DNA of 64,000 bases from an uncultured Acetobacteraceae bacterium (GCA_903924985.1 CAIYDT010000047.1:1-64000); one strand, 5' to 3'. Counted from the stretch's first letter, positions 40,101-48,716 are shown. Notes: generated by a model from the sequence alone, not told the origin. A program made the numbers and translations.

Positions 40101-40584
40101 GGAGATGCTGACGGTGATGCTGGAGGAGGGGCGGCGCGTGCTGTTGTTCTCCCAGTTTACCGAGATGTTGGGGTTGATCGAGGCTCGGTTGAAGGAGGAC
40201 GGGATTTCCTACGTGATCCTGACAGGGGATACGAAAGATCGCGGGACGCCAGTAAAGAAGTTCCAGAAGGGGGATGTGCCGCTGTTCTTGATCTCGCTGA
40301 AGGCTGGCGGGGTGGGGCTGAACCTGACGGCGGCCGATACGGTTATTCATTATGACCCCTGGTGGAACCCGGCGGTGGAGGATCAGGCGACGGATCGGGC
40401 ACACCGGATTGGGCAGGATAAGAAGGTGTTTGTGCACCGATTGGTGACGCTGGGGACGATTGAGGAGAAGATGGAGTCGCTGAAGGCCAAGAAGCGGGGG
40501 CTGGTGGCGAGCGTGCTGGAGGCGGAGAAGGGTGGGGCGCTGAAGATGACGGAGGCGGATGTGGAGGCTTTGTTTGGGGGGTAG
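37174..40584 (+). CDS. SNF2/SWI2 family DNA helicase with SWIM zinc finger
   Basis: A large SF2 translocase (1136 residues from the ATG at 37174; ATG 37180 is an alternative). A SWIM finger lies near the N terminus (Cys83, Cys85, Cys91, His93 in CSCPLGRNCKH). A long middle region of unknown fold follows (about 120-660). The SNF2 core has DDMGLGKT (698-705, Lys704), DEAQ (796-799), SGTPLQNHLGELWSL and, in the C-terminal lobe, LISLKAGGVGLNLTAADTVIHYDPWWNP and DRAHRIGQ. Bacterial SWIM-SNF2 proteins are ATP-dependent remodelers or RNA-polymerase/DNA-associated ATPases of largely unknown role. The gene stands alone. GC content rises sharply at the 3' end through G-rich codon choice. Confidence 0.93.
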   Translation: MPMDATSPPDLSLSDEIIKSLFSAKVLDDGRVYELRGRVQNLQISPDGGTITATTVGSMPDPYTQRVTVKRNPFGPLLVSGRCSCPLGRNCKHLAAVMIATHRQQLAGPSALMTPMPMPKPRGRRAAVREPVAPVTRAEPMPYPISEWLDSLDNGDDSESEDYPPSVRNRVYYVLDAAPGPGGVPKLRIQTMNVMLRTNNMPGQSKPYPPINVANLARFVRPSDRTILTRLLRAERPQYNMPSEDDPLDTLHRIIATGRATWGSVTGPHITEGDAVPGEFSWQMAPDGSQYPSLDLPSGKLAVRVPAPWYVDPVRGTMGPITLKLPKHVAAKMLAAPAIPADLSARVRAEVEKRLPGLKPPVPRQVEESKKGTGPLVPHLRLLSGTLPADPYRGRGLVKRIPGGLFEVPLGRLSFNYAPVSLPYTTLKQAQLASHNGVFYEPARDPRKEAAALATLKELGFAPVSELAPSFYRHAHTDDLVLVKARGETDWLDFVTGVVPKLKAAGWTASVDENFAFQVYTADSDIDAELIEGSGIDWLELNLGVMVNGERVDLVPSLIRLIHRPDLAALLDKDDASPFTIPMPGGRLLSIPVGRIRPTLQALMELAAGGNIDPDAEKIGFSRLDAVDLAGLEERSGLALKGGEALRALGKSLKEAGGAMPVASVPKTFKGVLRPYQQQGVNWLQFLGSAGLGGVLADDMGLGKTVQTLAHLLIEKAAGRLTNPALIVCPTSLVPNWSMESEKFAPGLKVLVLHGLDRKRLFKQIPKHDLVLTTYPLLARDHAVLTEQEWSVVILDEAQTIKNPNAETTRQALRLRAGQRLCLSGTPLQNHLGELWSLFDFLAPGFLGSQRGFKTRYRGPIEKGGDVERQEQLVKRVKPFLLRRTKDEVAPELPPKTEINEVVEMEDAQRAIYEGIRLSMHARVKAAIAEKGLARSGIIVLDALLKLRQACCDPRLIKLKAVERSKAGSAKLDRLMEMLTVMLEEGRRVLLFSQFTEMLGLIEARLKEDGISYVILTGDTKDRGTPVKKFQKGDVPLFLISLKAGGVGLNLTAADTVIHYDPWWNPAVEDQATDRAHRIGQDKKVFVHRLVTLGTIEEKMESLKAKKRGLVASVLEAEKGGALKMTEADVEALFGG

Positions 40585-40689
40585 GGGGAAGACGTACAAG
40601 ACCCACCCCAGGTCGGAAATCCCGGCGCGATATTCGATGCGCCCAGATAAATCAACGGCAGCGCTCGACCCGGCGCAAGGAATCGGCAA

Positions 40690-40986
40690 CTATCATAAAA
40701 TAACGATCATGTAATGTTAACACTTGTGTTTTATCGGCTGGTAATTTATTTATTTTTCCAAAAATTCCTGACGATGGGCACTCCACCAAGGAAGTATAAA
40801 ATCCAAACCTATAGGCTTTATCTTTAGCTATGTTCTTTGCGTGAAATACCGGCCAGCATATTCAGCTGCGGTCAAAATCTTGTCTTCGGTCATGACGTCT
40901 ATCATAAAATCAAGTTGGACGAATTTCGGAAAATAGTTCCGTTTACAGATATATTCCAGCAATCCACCAGGCAACTTAACCTCCAT
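40690..40986 (-). pseudogene. AT-rich segment with a C-terminal gene fragment of unknown family
   Basis: Base composition drops sharply here compared with both neighbours. On the minus strand a frame from about 40986 to the stop at 40828 reads MEVKLPGGLLEYICKRNYFP and ends in MTEDKILTAAEYAGRYFTQRT. It looks like the folded end of a longer protein, but I do not recognise the family. The remaining part (40690-40827) has no coding sense, with runs such as TTTATTTATTTTT. Together with the 105 bases before it this fills the 390 bases between the helicase and the MFS gene. Likely residue of horizontally acquired DNA. Confidence 0.4.
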
Positions 40987-42139
40987 CGTCCCTAGGGTCC
41001 GATACCAAGACAAGGACCAACCCGGCGAACGCGATCGCGGCCCCTATGCCCGCATCCAATCCGAAGCCCGCCAGCGTCATGGCCGCCCCCCCAATCAGCG
41101 ACCCGCCCGAAATCCCAAGAAATAGCGAGCTGTTATTCAACGCCAGAATAAGCGCCCGCCGCTGCGGGAAAGCGCGCGCCAGCCCCGCCTGCTGGGCCGG
41201 GAAGAACAGTTGCGCAAAGATCGACAGGGCCAGCAGCAGCAACAGAGCAGCCCACCCAGTGCCGACGCCAATGGCCAAGACCAACAGACACGCGGCAAGC
41301 CCGGCCAGACTCGTTACTTGTGTCGCTTTTATCCCGAACCGATCGGCCATTTGCCCGCCGAGCAACGTTCCGGCCAGGGCACCAGCGCCATAGAAGCTGA
41401 TGGCGCGCGCGACCTCGGCGGACGATAGCCCCGCTCCGGTCAGCCAAACCCCAAGATAGGTATACGCCGCGTACAGCGCCGTGGCCCACAGAACCGTCGG
41501 CAAGAGGCGCAACGCCGCCGTGGCAAGACCCAAGGCAGGCAGCGCGCCCGACGCACCGGCATCGGTCCGGGGATCGGCCGGCCAGACCAGCCTATTGGCG
41601 ACCAGCAGAAAAAGACTGAGCACGGCAAGAACGAAGAATGGTGCACGCCAGCCCCAGGACGACGCAACCAGCGTGCCCAGCGGGGCGCCGACCGACAGCG
41701 CCAGCAGCAACCCGGACACCGCGATCCCCATCCAGGTTGCCCGGCGCGCTGGAGGGGCGGCCTCCCCGACACCGGCGTAGATCAACGGAGAGACCCCCGC
41801 CGTTGTTACGCCGGCAAAGAACCTGGCCAGTAACAGCCCCATGAAACCCGAGGCAACGCCTGTCAGAAGGTTCGCCGCGGCGAAGCCAAGCAGGCACCCG
41901 ATCAAGACCCCGCGGCGCCCGATCCGGTCGGCAACCTGCCCAATCAATGGTGCGCTCAACAGATAGATCACCGAGAACACGGTGACGGTCAGTCCGGCCG
42001 CGGCGGCGGACAGCCCGAATTCAGCGGAGATCGCCGGCAGCAGCGGAGAGATGACGAACAGGTCCGTGCCAACCACAAACAACGTGATCCAGCCGCACGA
42101 GAGGCGCCAGCGGGGACTCACCGAACCGGGAACGAACAC
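40976..42139 (-). CDS. MFS transporter (drug/sugar efflux type)
   Basis: A 387-residue twelve-helix major facilitator. The best start is a GTG at 42139, two bases after the stop of the histidine kinase gene, giving VFVPGSVSPRWRLSCGWITLF. The motif-A loop after helix 2 is GQVADRIGRRGVLIG, and the helix 5 motif resembles the AraJ/YdhP-type exporters (GLLLALSVGAPLGTLVASSWGWR). It is the third gene of the operon with the helical protein and the Cache kinase, so its export activity is probably controlled by that kinase's signal. The last codons overlap the AT-rich fragment. Confidence 0.87.
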   Translation of the reverse strand: MFVPGSVSPRWRLSCGWITLFVVGTDLFVISPLLPAISAEFGLSAAAAGLTVTVFSVIYLLSAPLIGQVADRIGRRGVLIGCLLGFAAANLLTGVASGFMGLLLARFFAGVTTAGVSPLIYAGVGEAAPPARRATWMGIAVSGLLLALSVGAPLGTLVASSWGWRAPFFVLAVLSLFLLVANRLVWPADPRTDAGASGALPALGLATAALRLLPTVLWATALYAAYTYLGVWLTGAGLSSAEVARAISFYGAGALAGTLLGGQMADRFGIKATQVTSLAGLAACLLVLAIGVGTGWAALLLLLALSIFAQLFFPAQQAGLARAFPQRRALILALNNSSLFLGISGGSLIGGAAMTLAGFGLDAGIGAAIAFAGLVLVLVSDPRDDGG

Positions 42140-42141
42140 CG

Positions 42142-44535
42142 CTACCGAGCCGCCACCGTAAGGATATCGGCGATTTGCTGGCGGCTGAATGGCTTTGAAA
42201 GATATTCGTCCATTCCGGCGTCCAGGCAGCGCTCGCGGAAGTTTTGGTCCGCTGTCGCGGTCAACGCGACGATCGTGGTGCGAGCTGAACCCGCTGCTTC
42301 CCTCTCGCGGATCACGGATGTCGCTTCGAAACCATCCATCTTCGGCATCTGGCAATCCATGAGGATGATATCGTAATGGCGCCGCGCATGGGCATCCAGC
42401 GCCTCCATCCCATCACCCGCCGTCTCGGCCGCCCAACCCAGGGATTCCAGCATGCCCACCGTCACCCTGGCGTTTATGCTATTGTCCTCGACAACCAGGG
42501 CACAATGCCTGGGCGCTGGAGCAATGGGTTCGTTATCGCGCGGGGCCGAATGATCCGTGATAGTCTGGTGTTTCGCAACAACACCCGACCGGACGTCAAT
42601 CGGGCTCAAGCTTTTCGCCTGTAGTCCAAAGCGCGCGGTAAAGCGGAACGTCGAGCCAATGCCCACTTGGCTGCTCACCTCGATGTCTCCGCCCATCATG
42701 GCGCAGAGTTCCTTGCATATGCTCAGCCCCAGGCCGCTGCCGGTAAACCGCCGCGTGTCGCTGCTGTCCGCCTGGGTGAACGCGTTGAATATGACCGCCT
42801 GATCTGCTTCTGAAATGCCAATGCCGGTATCCTGCACTGCGAACTGGATCAAAGCGGTGTTCGCGTTTGCTTCCTTCAATACTACGTCAACCGCGATGTC
42901 GCCCTTGTCGGTAAATTTGATCGCGTTGCCGACAAGGTTGTTGATTAGCTGACTGACCCGCACCGGATCGCCAACGAGTGCCGTCGGCACGTTGGTCGAC
43001 AAGGATAGCGACAGGCGCAGCCCCTTCTGATCGGCGATGGCCCCCTGCATATATGTCACGTCTTGCAAAATCTCCCGCAGATCGAAGTCCTTGGTTTCCA
43101 GTTCGAACTTGCCGGCCTCAATTCTCGAAAGATCGAGAATGCTCGTGATCAGCGAGAGCAACATATCGGCCGAACGTTGCGCCATTTCGACATACACCTG
43201 CTGGCGTGGCTCGAGGTTGGTTAGCAGCAGCAACTCCACCATACCGATGATCCCGTTCATCGGGGTGCGTATTTCGTGGCTCATGTTGGCCAGGAATTGC
43301 GCCTTGGCTCGGTTTGCCGCGACCAACTCGCGCGTCCGCTCCTCGACCCGCTCCTCCAGAGTATTGTTCAATTCATGCAGCCGGTCTTCCGCATGCAACT
43401 GGGCGGTATGGCGAACTGCCACCGCCTCCGCCATTTCGTTGAACGCGACACCCAGCCGGCCCAGTTCCGAGCGATGGTCCTTGATTTGGCCGCGGGCTGC
43501 GTAGTTGCCATTGCGCCACTCCGCCGTCACCTGAAGCAGGGCCCGCACCGGCCGCTGGATGAAGATCCTGCCCCCCAGCCACGCCGCATACATGGCCAGC
43601 AGAAGACCTACCAAAATCAGGAAAATTCCGCGCTGCGTGACTTGCTCGATCGAGGCGAATGCCGCGGCCTTCGATTCGCCGGCACTCAAAAAGAAGTCCC
43701 GGGGCGGCAGGGCCGGGGGCACGTAACCGAAGATGCGCTCGACGCCGTCCACGCCCTTCGCTTCTTCCCACCCCGCGGTGTTGCCGTCCATGATGCCCGC
43801 ATGGCCGGTCCGCATGTTCTTGCCAACGAGTTGGTCCCCATTGGGCAGGCGTGCGATGATGTTACCCAGCCGATCGGCGATCAGGATCGACTGCGTTGGG
43901 GTAAGGCCGCGTTCCTTGAGGTGTTCGGACAGCCAGCGCAGATCCAATCCGGCGAACACAACCCCGACGGCTGACGATCCATCGCTTTCGGAAAATTGCA
44001 GCCCGAAGTGGATTTGCTTCACGCCGTTGGCGGGGTCTACCCAATAATTGCCGACCGCGAGATCGGTTTGCGCCATGGCTCGTTTGAAGAACTCAAAATC
44101 CGCAACGGATGTCAACGACGTCGGCCGGCTGACGCACCGAACATTACCCGATGCATCGGCAACACCCAGCATGCTGTAGTAAGGCGTCCTCGAATTCAGG
44201 GTTTCGAGAAGGCGCGCACAGTCTTCACCCTTGAGCGAGTTCACCGATGGAAGCTGACTGAGGACCTGCAGGTATTGGCGAGCCCCTTCGCGGATTTCCC
44301 CCATCTCCTCGCCAAACTGCCGGGTGATCTGGACTGTCTTATTGCGGATGTCGTCCTCGCGCGACTTGCGCAGGTCGTATTCGTTGTAGGTCTGGATCGC
44401 GATTGCCGGCATGACGGCCAGCAACACCAGCAGGAACATCTTCGTTGTCAGGCTGAACGACCATTGGGTCAACGCCGTCCAGCGCCGCTGACAGATCGTG
44501 ACGCACCACCCCAGAAACCCGGTCAACTGCGTCAT
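42142..44535 (-). CDS. Cache-domain hybrid sensor histidine kinase
   Basis: A 797-residue membrane kinase. Transmembrane helix 1 (about 32-48) leads to a double-Cache-type extracytoplasmic sensor (about 50-300) with YYSMLGVADASGNVRC and the second module ILIADRLGNIIARLPN. Helix 2 (about 303-322) is followed by HAMP, a coiled coil, HisKA with His420 ([12 protein letters not shown]), HATPase ([27 protein letters not shown]) and a receiver with Asp727 (IILMDCQMPKMDG). No DNA-binding regulator is encoded nearby. It lies 87 bases after the helical protein gene and two bases before the MFS start. Cache sensors usually bind small organic ligands such as amino or carboxylic acids. Confidence 0.93.
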   Translation of the reverse strand: MTQLTGFLGWCVTICQRRWTALTQWSFSLTTKMFLLVLLAVMPAIAIQTYNEYDLRKSREDDIRNKTVQITRQFGEEMGEIREGARQYLQVLSQLPSVNSLKGEDCARLLETLNSRTPYYSMLGVADASGNVRCVSRPTSLTSVADFEFFKRAMAQTDLAVGNYWVDPANGVKQIHFGLQFSESDGSSAVGVVFAGLDLRWLSEHLKERGLTPTQSILIADRLGNIIARLPNGDQLVGKNMRTGHAGIMDGNTAGWEEAKGVDGVERIFGYVPPALPPRDFFLSAGESKAAAFASIEQVTQRGIFLILVGLLLAMYAAWLGGRIFIQRPVRALLQVTAEWRNGNYAARGQIKDHRSELGRLGVAFNEMAEAVAVRHTAQLHAEDRLHELNNTLEERVEERTRELVAANRAKAQFLANMSHEIRTPMNGIIGMVELLLLTNLEPRQQVYVEMAQRSADMLLSLITSILDLSRIEAGKFELETKDFDLREILQDVTYMQGAIADQKGLRLSLSLSTNVPTALVGDPVRVSQLINNLVGNAIKFTDKGDIAVDVVLKEANANTALIQFAVQDTGIGISEADQAVIFNAFTQADSSDTRRFTGSGLGLSICKELCAMMGGDIEVSSQVGIGSTFRFTARFGLQAKSLSPIDVRSGVVAKHQTITDHSAPRDNEPIAPAPRHCALVVEDNSINARVTVGMLESLGWAAETAGDGMEALDAHARRHYDIILMDCQMPKMDGFEATSVIREREAAGSARTTIVALTATADQNFRERCLDAGMDEYLSKPFSRQQIADILTVAAR

Positions 44536-44622
44536 CGATCTGCCCCGGCAGTCAATGCGGCGGTTTGGCCGCGTTCCGGCCGGATGGATGCTGGCATGGG
44601 AACTATCTCCGCACTATCCTGT

Positions 44623-45399
44623 TCAGGAGGCCGGTTGAGCCAACTTATGCCGTTCGATGGCGGCCGATACAATTTCGTCCATGGCGACCCATACGCCATC
44701 GAGCGCTTCCGCCATGGCCTTTGCATCGTCAACCGTCACGGCCAGCAGCTCCGGGCGGCGCGCCAGGACGGTCTGGGTGACGGCGATCGCCTCCTGCGCG
44801 TGACGCTCCTCGACACCCTGATCGAAGCAGTCGGCGAAATACGGTTCCTTGACGACATTCGGGAAATGCACCGCGAGGCCCTTGGCCAACGCCCGCAACC
44901 AGTTGTCCGACATCGTCTCCACGATGCACCAGGGGCCCAGGGAGCGTGCATAAAGGGTCTTCGCAAGCCGCACGAAGGCTGCCGTCCGGGCATCCAGATG
45001 GCCGACCAGTTCGTCTGCTTCGCCGAATTCCTCATCTCCGATCGGGCAGGCGGCACCGATATTCTGGAACGCCCGGGTTAACTGGTAGTGGTGCGTATCG
45101 CCATTCGGCAAGCCATCGTCGTCGATGAATATCCGTAGCTTGCGCTGGCGCATGGCCGGACTATCGAGATGCGGCAAAAAATAAACCGCCGCTCGGGTCG
45201 CATGCATGGCTGCCTGATAGACGAGATAAAGCTCGCCGAGCAACCTTGGATCGCCGACCACGGCTGGCGGCAGTGTGCCCAGGCGTTCGAAAAACGGGGC
45301 ACGTGACGGCAGATGCTCCAGCGCGATGGCATCGATAATACCTGGCAACTGATCTGCGACATTTTGGCCGGCGGCCGAAGCATCGAATTGGTCTGACAT
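44623..45399 (-). CDS. Helical protein of unknown function, possibly heme-oxygenase-like fold
   Basis: A 258-residue mainly helical cytoplasmic protein. I placed the start at ATG 45399 (MSDQFDASAAGQNVADQLP), with AAGGA eight bases upstream; the ATG six bases earlier is too close to that ribosome site. The frame is open for 72 codons further but without conservation cues. His and Glu residues (ELYLVYQAAMHATRAAVYF, THHYQLTRAFQNIG, GDEEFGEADELVGHLDART) are arranged as in TenA/heme-oxygenase-like four-helix folds, but I cannot name the family with confidence. It is the first gene of the operon with the Cache kinase and the MFS exporter. Confidence 0.55.
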   Translation of the reverse strand: MSDQFDASAAGQNVADQLPGIIDAIALEHLPSRAPFFERLGTLPPAVVGDPRLLGELYLVYQAAMHATRAAVYFLPHLDSPAMRQRKLRIFIDDDGLPNGDTHHYQLTRAFQNIGAACPIGDEEFGEADELVGHLDARTAAFVRLAKTLYARSLGPWCIVETMSDNWLRALAKGLAVHFPNVVKEPYFADCFDQGVEERHAQEAIAVTQTVLARRPELLAVTVDDAKAMAEALDGVWVAMDEIVSAAIERHKLAQPAS

Positions 45400-45843
45400 C
45401 TGCATTCCTTCTCTCCGACCTGGTACGGAATATCGTAAATGATTAGCGTTCCACAGCGATGTGCGGTCCGAGGCAGCTATCCCGGCAGCGCGACAATTTT
45501 GGAAGGCTGCTATGAACGAACAACGAACATCGACATTCGGGCACCATGGCAAGGCATGCGTCATTATCTGACGAAAGGCAATTTGCCATTCGTGCACCGC
45601 TACCCAGCATGCCAACCCCCGTCAACCCAAAGCGCCGCACCGCGATGCCTTCGTCTTAATTATTGTGAATCGTGCCCGGGCACGACATCCCTGTCACTAG
45701 CGTATGATCCAACGGTTCGCAACCGTATTTGACAGGGGTTCGGTTTGTCGCCCGCCTTTTGTAACCACCGCCTCGTGCCGCGACCTCGGGTTGGCAGTGA
45801 CGGGAACAAGCAGCCAGACGCAGAGTGGGGGTTTTCAACATCC
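45400..45843. other. Non-coding region between two minus-strand operons
   Basis: About 440 bases with no supportable gene on either strand. It must contain the promoter of the helical-protein operon. Visible structure is a 16-base palindrome at 45670-45685 and a short GTTCGTT-type direct repeat near 45510-45530. The part 45640-45760 is richer in A and T than its surroundings. Confidence 0.6.
45670..45685. promoter_or_regulatory. Perfect 16-base palindrome (putative operator)
   Basis: TCGTGCCCGGGCACGA is a perfect inverted repeat, flanked by AT-rich sequence (TTAATTATTGTGAA on the left). It sits 270 bases upstream of the helical-protein operon and 160 bases beyond the end of the MmgE gene. 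It resembles regulator binding sites in form, or could be a symmetric hairpin; no T-tract follows. Confidence 0.45.
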
Positions 45844-47232
45844 TCACACTCCCAGGGTGGCGCGAATCAGTGCGGGGCCAGCCCCCGCCTTGGCATTGAG
45901 GCCCCGGCATAGCTCCACCAGCGCATCGTAGCCGGCCTTCCCGGTCGCCACCCCTTCGGCAATCGGGGCCATGCGCTTGGCGTGAGTCTCAAAATCCCAG
46001 ATAAATTCCCGTCCGGTGCCTTCCTTCGTGAACACCCGGCCGTCCTTCGCGAACACCGTCACCCTGGGCCCGAACAGCGTCCGCCGCACCATCGGGATGA
46101 TTTTTACCCGTTTCATCAGGTCCAGCACCTCTGGCGGGTCACTCTCCCCCGGACCGGGTCCGGCGCCGCGCACCAGCGGGTAGCCACCGGTCACCGCGCC
46201 ATAGGCAGAGAAATACTGCGTGCTTCCCACCACCGGCTCTCCCCCACGGGACGGAAACGCCGGGCTTGGGTATTCGGTTTCGAACCAGTTCACCACTGCC
46301 TCGATCCGGTCGATATCGGCGTAGCTTAGCCCGCTTTCCCGGCATAAGGCCGCCGTCACGTCGACGTGCGCGATGTTGTAACCAGCGGTGGAATAGACGC
46401 GGTACAGCGTCTCCAGGAACATCCAATCCTCGCCTAAATTTTTGGTTATTATCGATAAATCAGTCCTATTTTCGCCGATGTAGCTATATCGCAGCAGCCC
46501 AAGATTGTTTCCGAGATACGAATGATAGAACCCCGCATCCCCTTCCAGGGTACTATCCCCGCTTGGCTTGCCGAATCGAGCCAGCGCGACCGCAAGCAGG
46601 GCGTTACGGACCGCCCCACCTTCCCGCAACGACGCGCCGCCAGCCCGAGCACCCTCCAGGTTTCCCGCGGCCAGATTGACACATTGGGCGATGGCACCGT
46701 TGATTTGTTCCTCGGACAAGCCGTGAATTTTAGCCGCCGCGACGGCGCCGCCGAAAATGCCGAACACCGGGCCGGCGTGGAAACCGCGAGACATTAACGT
46801 GGGGATGAACTCGGACGCCATGCGCTCCAGCACCTCATAGGCGGCGGCGATGGCGGTGATGAAGGTCTTGCCATCGCAACCGGTGGCCTCCGCGGCGGCC
46901 AAAGCCGGCGGCATGATCGCAACCCCGGGATGGGTCAGCATGCGGAACGTGTCCCACTTGCCGCCGGCGAAGATCATCTCGGCGTTAACGAAGGCGGCGC
47001 CGGCTTTGGTGAACCGGGCGCCCGAGCACAGGACGGTCGCGGCACCGCCTCCGCCGGCTTCTTCCTCACTGACCAGGGCCAGTGCTTCGTGGGTCGCCGG
47101 CATGTCCCGCGCCAGTAGCGCGGAACACAGGGCTTGCAGGATGACACCCTTGGCGCGGTCGACCACGGCGGGGGGCAGGTCTTCGTAGCGCAAGCCGTGC
47201 ACGAAAGCCGCGAACTGGCGGGACAGGGACAT
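45844..47232 (-). CDS. MmgE/PrpD family protein
   Basis: A 462-residue member of the 2-methylcitrate dehydratase/cis-aconitate decarboxylase/iminodisuccinate epimerase fold. Typical features are the all-helical N-terminal lid with VNAEMIFAGGKWDTFRMLTHPG (about 90-111, where characterised members have the DDxxxxxxxHPG region), SRGFHAGPVFGIFGGAVAAAKIHGLS (about 155-180) and a C-terminal alpha/beta domain. The usual Asp-Asp before the HPG is replaced (GKWDTF), so the substrate is probably not methylcitrate. It is the last gene of the VOC-LLM-MmgE operon. Confidence 0.88.
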   Translation of the reverse strand: MSLSRQFAAFVHGLRYEDLPPAVVDRAKGVILQALCSALLARDMPATHEALALVSEEEAGGGGAATVLCSGARFTKAGAAFVNAEMIFAGGKWDTFRMLTHPGVAIMPPALAAAEATGCDGKTFITAIAAAYEVLERMASEFIPTLMSRGFHAGPVFGIFGGAVAAAKIHGLSEEQINGAIAQCVNLAAGNLEGARAGGASLREGGAVRNALLAVALARFGKPSGDSTLEGDAGFYHSYLGNNLGLLRYSYIGENRTDLSIITKNLGEDWMFLETLYRVYSTAGYNIAHVDVTAALCRESGLSYADIDRIEAVVNWFETEYPSPAFPSRGGEPVVGSTQYFSAYGAVTGGYPLVRGAGPGPGESDPPEVLDLMKRVKIIPMVRRTLFGPRVTVFAKDGRVFTKEGTGREFIWDFETHAKRMAPIAEGVATGKAGYDALVELCRGLNAKAGAGPALIRATLGV

Positions 47233-47310
47233 GGTGAGATTCCTTTAGTTATCGCTCACGCGGGTAGCGGAGTCACGCCCCGCCATGACGAATTGGAAAC
47301 AGCGTGCCAC

Positions 47311-48234
47311 TCACGCTCGCAACCCCACGACCTCCGCCACCGCCTCCAACTGCTCCGCATACCGGGAAATGGGGTTGAGCATCAGATGGTTAGCGCCCAT
47401 CGCCACAAGCGCTTCCAGCTTATCCCGCACCTGCTCGGGGGTGCCCCAAATGCCGGAAGCGTCGGTGCCGGGCGGGTTATGGTACACCTCGGTAAACCAG
47501 CGGTTCAGCTCCGCCCGCGCCCGCTCCGGCTTCTCGTCCACCGCCATGAAGACGCGCTTGGAGATCGGGAAAGCCTCCGGATCGCGACCAGCCGCCGCCA
47601 GAGCCTCCTTCAACAAAGGCACCGACCGCCCGAACTCCGCGATGCTCGACCCACCGGAGCCCATCCAGCCATCGGCCATGGATGCAGCCCGGCGAATGGC
47701 GTCGGGGTGCCCGACGCCCATCCACAATGGGGGGTGCGGCTTCTGAACGGGCTTGGGGCCCATGGTGGCGCCGTCCAGGTGGTAGAACTTGCCATCGTAT
47801 GTGACACGGTCCTGGGTCCATAAGGCCTTGATGATGTCCACTTCCTCGCGGAAACGGCGGACTCGGCCGGCCTCCGGCACCTCGAACTCGCGGTAGTGGT
47901 GCTCCCGCCCCAGCCCCACCGCCAGGATCGCTCGTCCCCCGCTGACATAGTCCAAGGTGGCCCACTGGTGCGCCACCATGTTGGGGGAGTGCACGGCCAA
48001 CACGACGACCGAACACCCGACCCGGATGCGAGAGGTCACCGCGGCGGCGTAGGTCAGCACAACCACGGGGTCAAAGCAGTTGACGTGATCCAGGGTATTC
48101 TCCGTCACCCAAAGATCGCGAAACCCCAGTGCCTCCGCTCGTTGAGCCACATGCCTTACGTCGTCCATACCGATCGTGTCGGGGGAGCGGTGCGGCAGCG
48201 AAACACCGAACGGAATCCGGTCCTTGAGGGCCAT
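47311..48234 (-). CDS. LLM-class flavin-dependent oxidoreductase
   Basis: A 307-residue luciferase-like enzyme (MALKDRIPFGVSLPHRSPDTIG). Family elements include WVTENTLDHVNCFDPVVVLTYAA (about 42-64), RIRVGCSVVVLAVHSPNMVAHQWATLDYVSGGRAILAVGLG (about 70-110) and a C-terminal half with PPLWMGVGHPDAIRRAASMADGWMGSG. It starts 3 bases after the VOC gene stop, so translation is coupled, and the MmgE gene follows at 78 bases. It is the second of four LLM proteins in the window. Confidence 0.88.
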   Translation of the reverse strand: MALKDRIPFGVSLPHRSPDTIGMDDVRHVAQRAEALGFRDLWVTENTLDHVNCFDPVVVLTYAAAVTSRIRVGCSVVVLAVHSPNMVAHQWATLDYVSGGRAILAVGLGREHHYREFEVPEAGRVRRFREEVDIIKALWTQDRVTYDGKFYHLDGATMGPKPVQKPHPPLWMGVGHPDAIRRAASMADGWMGSGGSSIAEFGRSVPLLKEALAAAGRDPEAFPISKRVFMAVDEKPERARAELNRWFTEVYHNPPGTDASGIWGTPEQVRDKLEALVAMGANHLMLNPISRYAEQLEAVAEVVGLRA

Positions 48235-48237
48235 ACT

Positions 48238-48594
48238 TCAGACCTTCTCGATCACTTCCATTTGCGCCCCGTCCGGCGCCTGCACGAAGGCAACGCGGCG
48301 GCCGTTGTTCGGCGGCAGTTCCTCCAGGATGGTCACGCCATTGGACCGCAGGGTCGCCATGGTGCCAGGATAGTCGGTAGTCGATACCGCCATGTGCTCG
48401 ATGCCGAGGTGCTGCTCATGGTTCTGGGCCGCGATGATGGTGGTGATGTTGAGCTGCAAGCCGTGCAGATCGACCTGCACGCCGCGACCGGGGATGTCGG
48501 CTTTCAGTTTGCCGCCAAAATTGTCGATGTAGTACTGCGCCGTCACCTTTGGATCGGGCGTCTTCAGGTGCACGTGTTGAACCGCGAATGCCAT
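48238..48594 (-). CDS. VOC family protein (glyoxalase/bleomycin-resistance fold)
   Basis: A 118-residue single VOC module pair. Candidate metal ligands are His7 (AVQHVHLKT), Glu/His in LGIEHMAVSTTD (about 63-74) and the final Glu of GAQMEVIEKV (about 109-118), the usual positions in glyoxalase-fold enzymes. It starts at ATG 48594 after GGGAGAACGACC and leads the VOC-LLM-MmgE operon. Substrate unknown; an epimerase or ring-modifying role in the same pathway is plausible. Confidence 0.83.
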   Translation of the reverse strand: MAFAVQHVHLKTPDPKVTAQYYIDNFGGKLKADIPGRGVQVDLHGLQLNITTIIAAQNHEQHLGIEHMAVSTTDYPGTMATLRSNGVTILEELPPNNGRRVAFVQAPDGAQMEVIEKV

Positions 48595-48716
48595 TGGTCG
48601 TTCTCCCGTTGATATTCAGAGCAGCTTGGCACTGGCGGGACCGGAGTTCAACCGAGCCTCCGCCAGCAGGCCGAGGGCTTGCATTTGGCTTGGCAAGCGG
48701 CAATCCACCTCCTTAC

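Noticed and set aside
45720-45760. TTGACA at about 45728 on the plus strand as a -35 promoter element.
   Set aside because: No -10-like hexamer at suitable spacing and no plus-strand gene downstream; the next genes are on the minus strand.
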